Positions 51,133 through 60,272 of a DNA stretch of 64,000 nucleotides are shown in pieces. Under the pieces are notes generated by a model. That model worked only from the letters and a program-made list of their open reading frames with translations, ran no database searches and was not told where the DNA came from. The translations under genes were made by a program, and so were the position numbers. The first letter of the stretch is position 1. Each line of letters opens with the position of its first letter. Source of the DNA: Piscinibacter sp943370595 (GTDB lineage: Bacteria > Pseudomonadota > Gammaproteobacteria > Burkholderiales > Burkholderiaceae_C); contig CALRRO020000012.1 in the NCBI GenBank assembly GCA_943370595.1, forward strand, positions 132,756 through 196,755, read 5' to 3'.

Positions 51133-51870
51133 ATGCCCCCTGTTGCTTCGCCCGCCCGCTCCAAGGCTCCTGCGCGCAAGAAGGCGGCTCCGGCCCCTGC
51201 GACGAAGCGCGCCGGCCCGCGCCCGACGCTGACGCTGTCGAGCAAGAACTACTCGTCGTGGTCGCTGCGCGGCTGGCTGCTGTGCCGCTTCGCCGGGCTG
51301 GACTTCGACGAACTGATGGTCTCGCCCGACGATGCCGATGCGCGCAAGGAACTGCTGCTGCTCGCGCCGTCGATCCGCGTGCCCTGCCTGACGCACGAGG
51401 GCGCGAAGGTCTGGAACACCCTGGCCATCGCGCACTATCTGGCGGAGATCTTCCCCGCGGCCGGGCTGCTGCCGGCGGACCGCATCGCCCGGGCACACTG
51501 CCGCGCCGTCAGCGGCGAGATGAACTCCGGCTTCGCCAACCTGCGCGCCTCGCTGCCGATGAACCTGAAGGCCCGCCACCCGGGCTTCAAGATCTGGGCC
51601 GGCGCGCAGCCCGACATCGACCGCATCGTCGAGATCTGGACCGAATGCCTGGCCACCTACGGCGGGCCGTTCCTGTTCGGCAGGCAGCGCACCATGGCCG
51701 ACGCGATGTACGCGCCGGTGGCCACGCGCTTCCTGACCTACGACGTCAAGCTGAACAAGCCCTGCATCGAGTACTGCCGCACCATCATGGCGATGCCGGA
51801 GATGCAGGAGTGGGTCACCGCGGCGCGCAGCGAACCCGAGGAGATCGAGGAACTCGACATGGAGTTCTGA
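51133..51870 (+). CDS. glutathione S-transferase family protein
   Basis: 245 residues. After a 30-residue Ala/Lys/Pro-rich N-terminal extension, the thioredoxin-like domain begins TLTLSSKNYSSWSLRGWLLC; the catalytic Ser/Tyr is probably in this segment. It ends with an all-helical C-terminal domain including FGRQRTMADAMYAPVATRF. The subfamily resembles proteobacterial YfcF-like GSTs. The stop codon directly abuts the stop of the convergent cupin gene. ATG 51085 is an alternative start. Confidence 0.87.
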   Translation: MPPVASPARSKAPARKKAAPAPATKRAGPRPTLTLSSKNYSSWSLRGWLLCRFAGLDFDELMVSPDDADARKELLLLAPSIRVPCLTHEGAKVWNTLAIAHYLAEIFPAAGLLPADRIARAHCRAVSGEMNSGFANLRASLPMNLKARHPGFKIWAGAQPDIDRIVEIWTECLATYGGPFLFGRQRTMADAMYAPVATRFLTYDVKLNKPCIEYCRTIMAMPEMQEWVTAARSEPEEIEELDMEF

Positions 51871-52293
51871 TCAGCCCCAGCCGGCCGGCGCGGGCACGGC
51901 CGCCGGCGCCGGCATGTCGACGGTCTTGAAGTCGGCCGGGCCGACGATCTCGATGTACTCCATGTCGGGCGAGTAGTCGAACAGGTAGTGCACGATGCCG
52001 GGGCGCTGGTGCACGCAGTCGCCGGCCGAGACCAGCGTCTCCTGGTCGCCATACATGAACTTCGCCCAGCCCTTGGTCATGATGACGATGTGGAAGTCCG
52101 CCTCATGGCGGTGCCAGCCGGTGCCCTTTTCGGGGGCCATGTTCGCCTTCACGAGCTGCGCGATCACGCGGCCATGCGTGGCCGCCTCGACGCCCAGGTC
52201 CTTGTAGAGGAAGAAGTCGCGCAGGCCGTCGCTGCGCCAGGCCGTATCGCCGGGCTTGACGTGCGAGAACAGGGTGGCGGTGGTGTCGAGCAT
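51871..52293 (-). CDS. cupin-domain protein
   Basis: 140 residues forming one small beta barrel. The metal-binding motif 1 is GWHRHEADFHIVIMTKGWAKF (His-x-His then His) and motif 2 has GDCVHQRPGIVHYLF. Reaction unknown; single-domain cupins of this kind include dioxygenases and sugar-binding proteins. GGAGG five bases before ATG 52293 favours that start over one 18 nt upstream. Confidence 0.82.
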   Translation of the reverse strand: MLDTTATLFSHVKPGDTAWRSDGLRDFFLYKDLGVEAATHGRVIAQLVKANMAPEKGTGWHRHEADFHIVIMTKGWAKFMYGDQETLVSAGDCVHQRPGIVHYLFDYSPDMEYIEIVGPADFKTVDMPAPAAVPAPAGWG

Positions 52294-52393
52294 GGAAGCC
52301 TCCGGACGCAAAGAGATGCGCCGGCGGCACGCATAAGCCGTTCCACGCCCGCTGCGCGGCGCTGGTGCGCCGCCGTCAGCCTGACGTCAGCGG

Positions 52394-54793
52394 TCAGGCC
52401 GGGGCGAGGGCGGTCGGGCCGCGTCGGGGGGCGGATGCGGGTGACCGTGCCGGTGCCGCCGGTGCGGCGTCGCCGGTGGTCCGGTACACGCCGCAGCCCA
52501 GCACCAGTCGCTCGTCGACACGAAGCATGTACGAGGCCTTGGGCTGCACCGCACCGGTCTCGAGGTTGAGGATGTCGTACTCGATCCAGCTCGGGCCACG
52601 CTCGGTGCGCGACCAGGCGTCGCCGACGAAGCGGTCGCCGTCGACGCCCGGGATGTCGTGCACACGCTTGCCCTCGTTCTGCGGCTTGGCGGCGTGCAGC
52701 CGGTAGGTGCCGTTGCGGTCGACGGCGAAGACGTACATGTCGCGGTCGGTGAAGCCTTCGCTGCGGTCGCGGATGCGGTGGCTGGCGGCCTCCCAGCCGA
52801 CCTGCTGCACCAGCGCAGCCGCACGTTCGACCAGCGCGCGCGCCTCGTCGGCGCTGCCCTGGCGCAGACGAATCGACGAGACCGCGCTGCTGAGCATCTG
52901 CGCCCGCGCCACCAGTTCCTGCGAGGCGGTGGTGGATTCCTCCACCATCGCGGCGTTCTGCCGCGTGATCTCGTCGAGGTTGCCGACGTTCTGGCTCATC
53001 TCGCGCAGGCCCTGGCTCTGCTCGGCGCTGGCCGATGCGATGCCGCGCAGGCGCTCGGAGACGTTCTGCACGCCGCCGACCACCGCGGCGAGCGTGCTGC
53101 TCACATGCCCGATGCGCTGCACCGAGGTGCCGACCTGTTCGGTCGACGCGCCGATCAGCGCGCGGATCTCGCCGGCGGCCGCGCTGCTTCGCTGCGCGAG
53201 CTGGCGCACCTCGGCCGCGACCACCGCGAAGCCGCGGCCGGCTTCGCCGGCACGTGCGGCCTCGACGGCGGCGTTGAGTGCGAGGATGTTGGTCTGGAAC
53301 GAGATGCCGTCGATGACGCCGATGATCTCGCCGACGCGGCGTGAGCTGCTCTCCAGCGCGCCCATCGAAGCCTCGGTCTCGCGCATCGCGGTACCGCCGG
53401 CCTCGGCCTGCCGTCGCAGGTCGCTGGCGATGCGGTCGAGCTCCTGCGCCGCATCGGCATTGGACGCCACGGCGGCGCTGAGCTGGTTCACCGTGGCCAC
53501 GGTCTGGCGCAGGCTGGCCGCCTGCTCGTCGGTGCGTTGCGACAGTGCAGAGCTGCCGCCAGCCACCTGCTGGCCGGCCTGGCCGACGCGCACCGCACTG
53601 CTGCGGATCTCGGCCACCATGGCCGACAGCCTGGCGTTCATCGCCTCGAGGGCGCTGCCGATGTCGGCCAGTTCGTCTGACCCGCGGATCTCGACGCGGT
53701 GTTCCAGGTTGCCGTCGGCCACCTGGCGCACGCCCTTGGTCAGCGCGGCGAAGGCGCCCATGAAGCTCAGGTAGAAGGAAGCCGCGAGGTACAGCATCAC
53801 CAGCACGCCCAGCCCGGTGATCGACAGCTCGACGACCATTCGCTTCGTGCGCTCGGCGCGGCGCGCTTCCAGCGCCGACTCCAGCGTGTCGAGCACCGTA
53901 CGATCCAGCGCCGCCAAGGCGCTCAGCGCTGCGTCGCCGCGGGCGAAGAAGGCGGCCGGGTCGCCTTCCAGCACCTCGGCGCTGAAGACCTCGCCGACAT
54001 GCCGGCCGAAGTCCTGCGCGCCCGCGATGGCCTTCTGCCAGTCCGCCGGCGGTGGGGTGCCGGCGCGCGCCAGCGCCTCGAACTTGCCGCGCAGATCGCC
54101 CAGCTGGCGCTCGAGCAGTTCGGTCCGGCCGAGCATCTGCACCCGCTCGGTGTTGCTGGCATCACCGCGCACCAGGATGGCCGAGCCCTGTCCGCGGGCC
54201 AGGCCGATCGTCTCGCTCAGCGGCACCATGCGCTCGACGGCGATGTCCATCAGGAAGAAGGTGCCGGCCTCGGGGTCGAGCAGCAGCCCGGAGCGTTCGG
54301 CGACCAGCAGCAGGAACTGCCGCGTCTGCTCCACCGCCGTGCTGTGCTCGGCGAAGGCCTCTTCGCGCCGCGTCGAATGGCGCCCTTCGGCGAGCGCCAG
54401 CAGGCTGGCGCGACGCTCCCGCCAGATGTCTTCGACCACGAAGCCGCTCACCCCGGCGCTCGCCTCGTCCAGGCGCCGGATCGCTGCGGCGAGTTCCTCG
54501 CGCTTCGCGGCGAGCTTCTCACGTGCTGTGGCATCCCCGGACAGGCTGCGGTTGGTCAAACCGCGGTGCGCCTGCAGCAGGCCGATCAGCTCGGTCGAGA
54601 CGCGAACCAGCCGCGTGCCCTGCTGCTCCTCCCAGGCGATGCGCCGATCCTGCTGCGCGCCGCGGTAGGCGCCGGCCAGCAGCAGCACGAGCGGGATCAG
54701 CAGCAGCAGTCCCATCAAGGCCATCTTGGTGCCGATGCGCAGGTGGCGCATCAGCCGGATGCCGGGACCGAAGACGAGCGGCGTGAACTTCAT
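52394..54793 (-). CDS. chemoreceptor with C-terminal Cache-like domain
   Basis: 799 residues. TM1 about 24-45, helical periplasmic sensor (about 50-315, with SGLLLDPEAGTFFLMDIAVE), TM2 about 321-345, HAMP, and MCP signalling domain with tip (about 491-535) DGISFQTNILALNAAVEAAR. After the coiled coil, residues about 644-785 form a Cache-type module (DRDMYVFAVDRNGTYRLHAA, then WIEYDILNLETGAVQPKASY). This module would be cytoplasmic, unlike most Cache sensors. Starts at 54811 and 54844 are possible; 54793 (MKFTPLVFG) has GGAAGAG upstream. A sigma-28-like promoter lies 50 nt upstream. Confidence 0.9.
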   Translation of the reverse strand: MKFTPLVFGPGIRLMRHLRIGTKMALMGLLLLIPLVLLLAGAYRGAQQDRRIAWEEQQGTRLVRVSTELIGLLQAHRGLTNRSLSGDATAREKLAAKREELAAAIRRLDEASAGVSGFVVEDIWRERRASLLALAEGRHSTRREEAFAEHSTAVEQTRQFLLLVAERSGLLLDPEAGTFFLMDIAVERMVPLSETIGLARGQGSAILVRGDASNTERVQMLGRTELLERQLGDLRGKFEALARAGTPPPADWQKAIAGAQDFGRHVGEVFSAEVLEGDPAAFFARGDAALSALAALDRTVLDTLESALEARRAERTKRMVVELSITGLGVLVMLYLAASFYLSFMGAFAALTKGVRQVADGNLEHRVEIRGSDELADIGSALEAMNARLSAMVAEIRSSAVRVGQAGQQVAGGSSALSQRTDEQAASLRQTVATVNQLSAAVASNADAAQELDRIASDLRRQAEAGGTAMRETEASMGALESSSRRVGEIIGVIDGISFQTNILALNAAVEAARAGEAGRGFAVVAAEVRQLAQRSSAAAGEIRALIGASTEQVGTSVQRIGHVSSTLAAVVGGVQNVSERLRGIASASAEQSQGLREMSQNVGNLDEITRQNAAMVEESTTASQELVARAQMLSSAVSSIRLRQGSADEARALVERAAALVQQVGWEAASHRIRDRSEGFTDRDMYVFAVDRNGTYRLHAAKPQNEGKRVHDIPGVDGDRFVGDAWSRTERGPSWIEYDILNLETGAVQPKASYMLRVDERLVLGCGVYRTTGDAAPAAPARSPASAPRRGPTALAPA

Positions 54794-54842
54794 GGCGCGG
54801 AGCTCTTCCATGGGACGAGCGCCATCGTGGCGCGGTGACCCC

Positions 54843-54869
54843 ATATCGACGGCCTCGCGTCAGACTTGA
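54843..54869 (-). promoter_or_regulatory. sigma-28 (FliA)-like promoter of second chemoreceptor
   Basis: Minus strand TCAAGTCT-N11-GTCGATAT, the exact 11-nt spacing of the FliA consensus and 6/8 matches to its -10. Confidence 0.55.
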
Positions 54870-54979
54870 GTCAGGGCGACAGACCGTGACGTGACTTGAT
54901 CTCGCTTAAGCCGCGGACAAGGAACGGCGCGGGCTTTGCGGCATCATTCGGGCTTCGCCGTTTTCCTGCGCCAGACCCT

Positions 54980-55630
54980 GTGTCCCCATCCCCTCCCGCG
55001 CTCGCGGCCAGCCGACTTGCCTGCCGCCGTGGCGACAGGCTGCTGTTCCGCGGCCTGGATTTCGAGCTGAAGGCGGGGCAGGTCGTCTGGCTGCGCGGGC
55101 CCAACGGCAGCGGCAAGACCAGCCTGCTGCGCCTGCTGGCTGGTTTGTCCACGCCGGCCGAAGGGGCAGTGACCTGGGGCGGGCGGCCGCTGCGCGAAGC
55201 CGGCGCCGACTGGTGCCGTTCACTCTGTTACCTGGCCCATGCCAATGCGCTGAAGGACGATCTCAGCGTTCTGGAATCGCTGCAGTTCCTGGCCCGGCTG
55301 CACGGCCATGCGGGCGACGAGGCCGGCTGCGCCGAGGCGCTGAAGCGTGTCGGACTTTTCAGCCGCCGGCGTGCCGCGGTGCGCACGCTGTCGCAAGGCC
55401 AGCGCCGGCGGGTCGCGCTGGCCCGGCTGCAGCTCGACGCCGCGGTACCGGTGTGGATCCTCGACGAACCCTATGACGCGCTCGATGCCGAGGGCACGGC
55501 CATGCTCGACGCCGCGCTGTCGGCGCACGCCGCGCGCGGCGGCGCTGCGGTGCTCACCAGCCACATCGACCTGACGCTGCGCGAGCCGGCGCCGGTCGTG
55601 CTGCAGCTCGATGCGTACCGTGTGCAATGA
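54980..55630 (+). CDS. ccmA: cytochrome c maturation ATPase CcmA
   Basis: 216 residues from GTG 54980 (reading VSPSPPALAASRLACRRG). ABC ATPase: Walker A LRGPNGSGKTSLLRLLAG, signature TLSQGQRRRVALARL, Walker B VWILDEPYDALD. With CcmB it powers release of heme-loaded CcmE. The GTG gives the normal family length; TTG starts further upstream are also in frame. First gene of the ccm operon. Its stop overlaps the ccmB start by 4 nt. Confidence 0.93.
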   Translation: MSPSPPALAASRLACRRGDRLLFRGLDFELKAGQVVWLRGPNGSGKTSLLRLLAGLSTPAEGAVTWGGRPLREAGADWCRSLCYLAHANALKDDLSVLESLQFLARLHGHAGDEAGCAEALKRVGLFSRRRAAVRTLSQGQRRRVALARLQLDAAVPVWILDEPYDALDAEGTAMLDAALSAHAARGGAAVLTSHIDLTLREPAPVVLQLDAYRVQ

Positions 55631-56295
55631 GCAGCGCCTTCGCCACCATCGTCGCGCGGGACCTGCGGCTGGCGGCGCGCAGGCGTGTCGAGGCGTTGCT
55701 GCCGATCGCCTTCTTTCTGGTCGCGGTCAGCCTGTTCCCGCTCGGCGTCGGCCCGGAGCCGCAGACGCTGCGCCAGATTGCGCCCGGCGTGGTCTGGGTC
55801 TGCGCGCTGCTGGCGGCGATGCTGTCGCTGACTCAGCTCTACGGTGTCGACCACGCCGACGGCTCGCTCGAGCAGATGCTGCTGTCCGGCGAGTCGCTGT
55901 GGCTGATCGCCGCGGCCAAGGCGCTCGCGCACTGGATCGTCACCGGCGCGCCACTGGTGCTGGCAGCGCCGTTGTTCGGCGTGCTGTTCGACCTCAGCGG
56001 GCCGGCCAACCTGACGCTCGCACTGACCCTGCTGCTGGGCACGCCCATCCTCAGCCTGCTCGGCGGGCTGGGCGCGGCGCTGACCCTCGGCCTGCGCAGC
56101 GGCGCGGTGCTGCTGATCTTGATCATCCTGCCGCTGTGCATCCCGGCGCTGATCTTCGGTGCCGGCGCGGTGTCGGCCGCCGAGGCCGGCATCTCGACGC
56201 GCGGCCACTATTCCCTGCTCGGCGCTCTGCTGATCGCCTCGGTGCTGCTCGCGCCGCTGGCCACCGGCGCGGCGCTGCGCATCGCCACGGAGTGA
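55627..56295 (+). CDS. ccmB: heme exporter membrane protein CcmB
   Basis: 222 residues, six membrane helices. Family signatures include ARDLRLAARRRVEALLPIAFF, LPLGVGPEPQTLRQIAPGVVWV-type loop and GTPILSLLGGLGAALTLGLRSG. Permease partner of CcmA in System I. The overlap with ccmA (ATGA) shows translational coupling; ccmC follows after 7 nt. Confidence 0.95.
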   Translation: MSSAFATIVARDLRLAARRRVEALLPIAFFLVAVSLFPLGVGPEPQTLRQIAPGVVWVCALLAAMLSLTQLYGVDHADGSLEQMLLSGESLWLIAAAKALAHWIVTGAPLVLAAPLFGVLFDLSGPANLTLALTLLLGTPILSLLGGLGAALTLGLRSGAVLLILIILPLCIPALIFGAGAVSAAEAGISTRGHYSLLGALLIASVLLAPLATGAALRIATE

Positions 56296-56302
56296 ACTGA
56301 CC

Positions 56303-57058
56303 ATGGAAGGCCGCCTGACCTTCTTCACCTTCTCGTCGCCGCCGCGCTTCTATGCGCTGACCGGTGCGCTGATCCCCTGGCTGTGGGCGGTCTGCCTCGC
56401 GCTGACCGTCGCCGGCATGTACATCGGCTTCTTCGTCGCACCGACCGACGCGACGCAGGGCGAGGCCTACCGGGTCATCTTCATCCACGTGCCGGCGGCC
56501 TGGATGTCGATGCTGCTGTACCTCGTCATGGCCTTCTGGGCGGCCATCGGCTGGGCCTTCAACGCCCGGCTGGCCTCGATGGTGGCGCGGGCGATCGCGC
56601 CCACCGGTGCCGTCTTCACCTTCCTGGCCCTGTGGACAGGCGCCTTCTGGGGCAAGCCGACCTGGGGCACCTGGTGGGTGTGGGATGCCCGCCTGACTTC
56701 GGAACTCATCCTGCTGTTTCTGTATCTGGGATTCCTGGCCCTGGTCAACGCGATCGACGACACCCGTCGCGCCGACCAGGCCGGGGCGCTGCTGGCGATC
56801 GTCGGCGCGGTCAACGTGCCGATCATCTATTTCTCGGTGAAGTGGTGGAACACGCTGCACCAGGGCGCGACGATCAGCATGACCGCGGCGCCGAAGATGG
56901 CGCACACCATGCTGACAGCGATGCTGCTGATGACCTTCGCGTTCTGGGCCTATTCGTTCGCGGTGGTCTTCATGCGCACGCGGGCCATCGTGGTCGAGCG
57001 CGAGCAGCACACGGAATGGGTGTCCGACATGGTCCGCAAGCAGGGAACGGCAGCATGA
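56303..57058 (+). CDS. ccmC: heme exporter protein CcmC
   Basis: 251 residues, six helices. The tryptophan-rich WWD heme-handling motif is WGTWWVWDARLTSELILLFL and the two external histidine regions (IFIHVPAAW and WWNTLHQGATI) flank it. It loads heme onto CcmE. Stop overlaps ccmD start by 4 nt. Confidence 0.96.
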   Translation: MEGRLTFFTFSSPPRFYALTGALIPWLWAVCLALTVAGMYIGFFVAPTDATQGEAYRVIFIHVPAAWMSMLLYLVMAFWAAIGWAFNARLASMVARAIAPTGAVFTFLALWTGAFWGKPTWGTWWVWDARLTSELILLFLYLGFLALVNAIDDTRRADQAGALLAIVGAVNVPIIYFSVKWWNTLHQGATISMTAAPKMAHTMLTAMLLMTFAFWAYSFAVVFMRTRAIVVEREQHTEWVSDMVRKQGTAA

Positions 57059-57222
57059 ACTGGGGCAGTGCGAGCGAATTCTTCGCAATGGGTGGTTACG
57101 GGCTCTACGTCTGGGGCTCGTACATTGCCACCGCGCTGCTGATGGTCTTGGAGCCGATCCTGGCCCGTCGCAGGCATGCTCAGGCACGCCGCAACGCCGC
57201 CCATCTGAACGAGGAGTCCTGA
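57055..57222 (+). CDS. ccmD: heme exporter small subunit CcmD
   Basis: 55 residues, MNWGSASEFFAMGGYGLYVW with one membrane helix (about 14-35) then a basic tail LARRRHAQARR. The FFAMGGYGLYVWGSY pattern is typical of CcmD, a small protein that joins the CcmABC-E complex and is needed to free holo-CcmE. Starts within the ccmC stop (ATGA) and ends just before repeat copy 2. Too short to stand out among ORFs but clearly real by position and sequence. Confidence 0.93.
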   Translation: MNWGSASEFFAMGGYGLYVWGSYIATALLMVLEPILARRRHAQARRNAAHLNEES

Positions 57223-57228
57223 TGACTA

Positions 57229-57293
57229 CCCCCAAGCTCACTTCGCTCGCTGCCCCCCGAGGGGGCGCAGCCCTCCCTTGGGACGGCCCGGCA
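57229..57293 (+). repeat. dispersed GC-rich intergenic repeat, copy 2
   Basis: Begins CCCCCAAGCTCACTTCG, contains the hairpin GCCCCC-CGA-GGGGGC (57252-57266), and ends near CTTGGGACGGCCCGGC. The same blocks as copy 1 (523-587). It fills the ccmD-ccmE gap, the only sizeable spacer in the otherwise overlapping operon; a GGAGGT ribosome site for ccmE follows at once. Confidence 0.78.
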
Positions 57294-57304
57294 GGAGGTC
57301 TGGC

Positions 57305-57766
57305 ATGAAACCCCGCCACAAGCGCCTGGCCATTGCCGGAGGCGTCGTCGTCTCGGTCGCCGCCATCGCCGCGCTGGTGCTCAACGCCTTCCAGAGCAAC
57401 CTGGTGTTCTTCTACTCGCCGACGCAGATCGACGCCAAGGAGGCGCCCTCGAACCGCACCTTCCGCGTCGGCGGCCTCGTGCAGGAAGGCAGCGTCAAGC
57501 GTGAGGGCGTGAAGGTCAACTTCGTCGTCACCGACACCGCCAAGACCGTGCCGGTGGTCTACGAAGGCATCCTTCCCGACCTGTTCAAGGAAGGCAAGGG
57601 CGTGGTCGCGCAGGGCCAGCTGAAGGACGGCGTGTTCGTCGCCCGCGAGGTGCTGGCCAAGCACGACGAGAACTACATGCCGCCCGAGGCGGCCGAAGCG
57701 CTCAAGCACGGCCAGCAGGTCAACGAGAAGGTCGGCAAGTCGGTGGTGCAAGGGGGTGCCAAGTGA
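57305..57766 (+). CDS. ccmE: periplasmic heme chaperone CcmE
   Basis: 153 residues: N-terminal anchor (about 8-28, LAIAGGVVVSVAAIAALVLN), an OB-fold, and the covalent heme-binding histidine H120 in AKHDENYMPP, with Y124 as the axial ligand. It carries heme from CcmC to CcmF/H. Start ATG 57305 has GGAGGT upstream. Stop overlaps the ccmF GTG. Confidence 0.96.
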   Translation: MKPRHKRLAIAGGVVVSVAAIAALVLNAFQSNLVFFYSPTQIDAKEAPSNRTFRVGGLVQEGSVKREGVKVNFVVTDTAKTVPVVYEGILPDLFKEGKGVVAQGQLKDGVFVAREVLAKHDENYMPPEAAEALKHGQQVNEKVGKSVVQGGAK

Positions 57767-59745
57767 TCCCGGAAATCGGCCACTTCGCGCTCTGGCTCGC
57801 GCTGGGCATCGCGACGCTGCTCGGCGTCGTGCCGATGATCGGCGCGCAGAAGGGGCGGGCCGACTGGATGGCGCTGGCGCGGCCGTTCACGGTCGCGCAG
57901 TTCACGCTGGTCGCGATCGCCTACGCCTGCCTGACCGCGGCCTTCGTGCAGCACGACTTCTCGGTGCTCTACGTGGCCAGCAATTCCAACAGCGCACTGC
58001 CGCTGCCCTACCGCATCGCCGCGGTGTGGGGCGGCCATGAAGGCTCGCTGCTGCTGTGGGTGATGATGCTGTGCGTCTGGCAGCTGGCGGTGGCGAAGTT
58101 CAGCGCCCACCTGCCGATGCCGGTGTTGTCGCGCATCCTGGCGGTGATGGGGCTGATCACCGTCGGCTTCCTGCTGTTCATGCTGATGACGTCGAACCCG
58201 TTCGACCGGCTGATCCCCGGTGCACCCGACGGCCGCGACCTGAACCCGCTGCTGCAGGACCCGGGCATGGTGATCCACCCGCCGATGCTGTACATGGGCT
58301 ACGTCGGCTTCTCGGTGGCGTTCGCCTTCGCCGTGGCCGCGCTGATCGGCGGCAACCTCGACACGCAGTGGGCGCGCTGGACGCGGCCGTGGACGACGGT
58401 GGCCTGGATCTTCCTGACCATCGGCATCGCGCTGGGCAGCTGGTGGGCTTACTACGAGCTCGGCTGGGGCGGCTGGTGGTTCTGGGACCCGGTCGAGAAC
58501 GCCTCGTTCATGCCCTGGCTGGTCGGCACGGCGCTGATCCACTCGCTGGCGGTGACCGAGAAGCGCGGCAGCTTCAAGAGCTGGACGGTGCTGCTGGCCA
58601 TCATGGCCTTCTCGCTGTCGTTGCTGGGCACCTTCCTGGTCCGCTCGGGCGTGCTGAGCTCGGTGCACGCCTTCGCCACCGACCCGCGCCGCGGCCTGTT
58701 CATCCTCGCCTTCCTGGTGGTGGTGATCGGTTCCTCGCTGGCGCTGTACGCCTGGCGCGCGCCGAAGGTCGGCCTGGGTGCACGCTTCTCGCTGCTGTCG
58801 CGCGAGACGCTGCTGCTGCTCAACAACGTGCTGCTGGTGGCCGCCACCGGCGCGGTGCTGCTGGGCACGCTCTACCCGCTGGTGCTGGACGCGCTCGGCC
58901 TGGGCAAGATCTCCGTCGGCCCGCCGTACTTCGACACCGTGTTCGTGCCGCTGATGGCGCCGCTGGTCTTCCTGATGGGCGTGGGCCCGATCGCGCGCTG
59001 GAAGCACACCGAGCTGCCCGACCTGTGGACACGCTTGCGCTGGGCGCTGGGCGTGGCGATCGCGGCGGCCATCGGCGTCGAGCTGAGCACGGGCGAGATC
59101 GGCTTCCTGGCCACGCTGGGCCTGGCGATGGCCTTCTGGATCATCGCCTCGGTGGCCACCGATCTCGCCGAACGCGTGCGCGGCGGCAACCTGTTCGAGC
59201 GCTTGAAGCTGCTGCCCCGCGCGATGGTCGGCATGATGGTCGCCCACCTCGGCGTGGCGGTCTTCATCATCGGCGTGACCATGGTCAAGGGCCACGAGGT
59301 CGAGCGCGACGTGAAGATGGAAGTCGGCGACAGCACCGAGGTGCGCGGCTTCACCTTCACCTTCCGCGGCGTGCGCGATGTCGAAGGGCCGAACTACGTC
59401 GCCGCGCGCGGCACCATCGAGGTCAGCCGTGACGGCCGCAAGCTGCGCGACATGTTCCCCGAGAAGCGCCTGTACCGCGTGCAGCAGAACCCGATGACCG
59501 AGGCCGACATCGACACCGGGCTGACGCGTGACCTGTATGTCTCGCTGGGCGAACCGGTCGACGGCGGCAAGGGCGCCTGGATCGTGCGCATCTACGTCAA
59601 GCCCTTCGTCGACTGGATCTGGGGCGGCTGCGTGCTGATGGGCCTGGGCGGCCTGCTCGCCGCCACCGACCGCCGCTACCGCGCCAAGGTGCGCAGCGAG
59701 CAGCCGGACACGGTCGCCTCGGGCACGGCGGGAGCGGCCACTTGA
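57763..59745 (+). CDS. ccmF: cytochrome c heme lyase CcmF
   Basis: 660 residues, about 15 helices. The WWD motif is WGGWWFWDPVENASFMPW and the conserved periplasmic histidines are present (e.g. HEGSLLLW, VIHPPMLYMGYVG). It attaches heme to apocytochrome c with CcmH. Starts with GTG overlapping the ccmE stop (GTGA) and ends overlapping a TTG start of ccmG. Confidence 0.96.
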   Translation: MIPEIGHFALWLALGIATLLGVVPMIGAQKGRADWMALARPFTVAQFTLVAIAYACLTAAFVQHDFSVLYVASNSNSALPLPYRIAAVWGGHEGSLLLWVMMLCVWQLAVAKFSAHLPMPVLSRILAVMGLITVGFLLFMLMTSNPFDRLIPGAPDGRDLNPLLQDPGMVIHPPMLYMGYVGFSVAFAFAVAALIGGNLDTQWARWTRPWTTVAWIFLTIGIALGSWWAYYELGWGGWWFWDPVENASFMPWLVGTALIHSLAVTEKRGSFKSWTVLLAIMAFSLSLLGTFLVRSGVLSSVHAFATDPRRGLFILAFLVVVIGSSLALYAWRAPKVGLGARFSLLSRETLLLLNNVLLVAATGAVLLGTLYPLVLDALGLGKISVGPPYFDTVFVPLMAPLVFLMGVGPIARWKHTELPDLWTRLRWALGVAIAAAIGVELSTGEIGFLATLGLAMAFWIIASVATDLAERVRGGNLFERLKLLPRAMVGMMVAHLGVAVFIIGVTMVKGHEVERDVKMEVGDSTEVRGFTFTFRGVRDVEGPNYVAARGTIEVSRDGRKLRDMFPEKRLYRVQQNPMTEADIDTGLTRDLYVSLGEPVDGGKGAWIVRIYVKPFVDWIWGGCVLMGLGGLLAATDRRYRAKVRSEQPDTVASGTAGAAT

Positions 59746-60272
59746 AGGGTCTGAAGTTCCTGATCCCGCTGGCGCTGTTCCTGGTGCTGGCGGGCTTCCT
59801 GGCCGTCGGCCTGAACCTGAACCCGCGCGAGGTGCCGTCGCCGCTGATCGGCAAGCCGGCGCCGGCCTTCGAACTGACGAAGCTCGACGCCCCCGACCAG
59901 AAGCTCAAGCGCGACGACCTGCTCGGCAAGGTCTGGGTGCTCAACGTCTGGGCCTCGTGGTGCGCGCCGTGCCGCGAGGAGCATCCGCTGCTGGTTGAAT
60001 TCGCGCGGCGCAAGATCGCGCCGGTCTACGGCTTGAACTACAAGGACACGCGGCCCGCCGGCATGGGCTTCCTGACCCAGCTAGGCAACCCCTACGAGGC
60101 CTCGCTGTTCGACGGCGACGGCCGCGTCGGCATCGACTATGGCGTGTACGGCGTGCCTGAGACCTTCGTGGTCGACAAGCAGGGCACCATCCGCTTCAAG
60201 CACGTCGGGCCGCTGACGCCCGAGGTCATCACCGGCAAGATCGTGCCGCTGCTGAAGGAACTGAATGTCTAG
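59742..60272 (+). CDS. ccmG: thiol:disulfide oxidoreductase DsbE/CcmG
   Basis: 176 residues: membrane anchor (about 5-24), then a thioredoxin fold with active site WASWCAPCREEHP and the CcmG-typical GVYGVPETFVVDKQG. It reduces the apocytochrome CXXCH thiols. Initiation is at TTG 59742, overlapping the ccmF stop; no better start gives the full anchor. Confidence 0.95.
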   Translation: MKGLKFLIPLALFLVLAGFLAVGLNLNPREVPSPLIGKPAPAFELTKLDAPDQKLKRDDLLGKVWVLNVWASWCAPCREEHPLLVEFARRKIAPVYGLNYKDTRPAGMGFLTQLGNPYEASLFDGDGRVGIDYGVYGVPETFVVDKQGTIRFKHVGPLTPEVITGKIVPLLKELNV

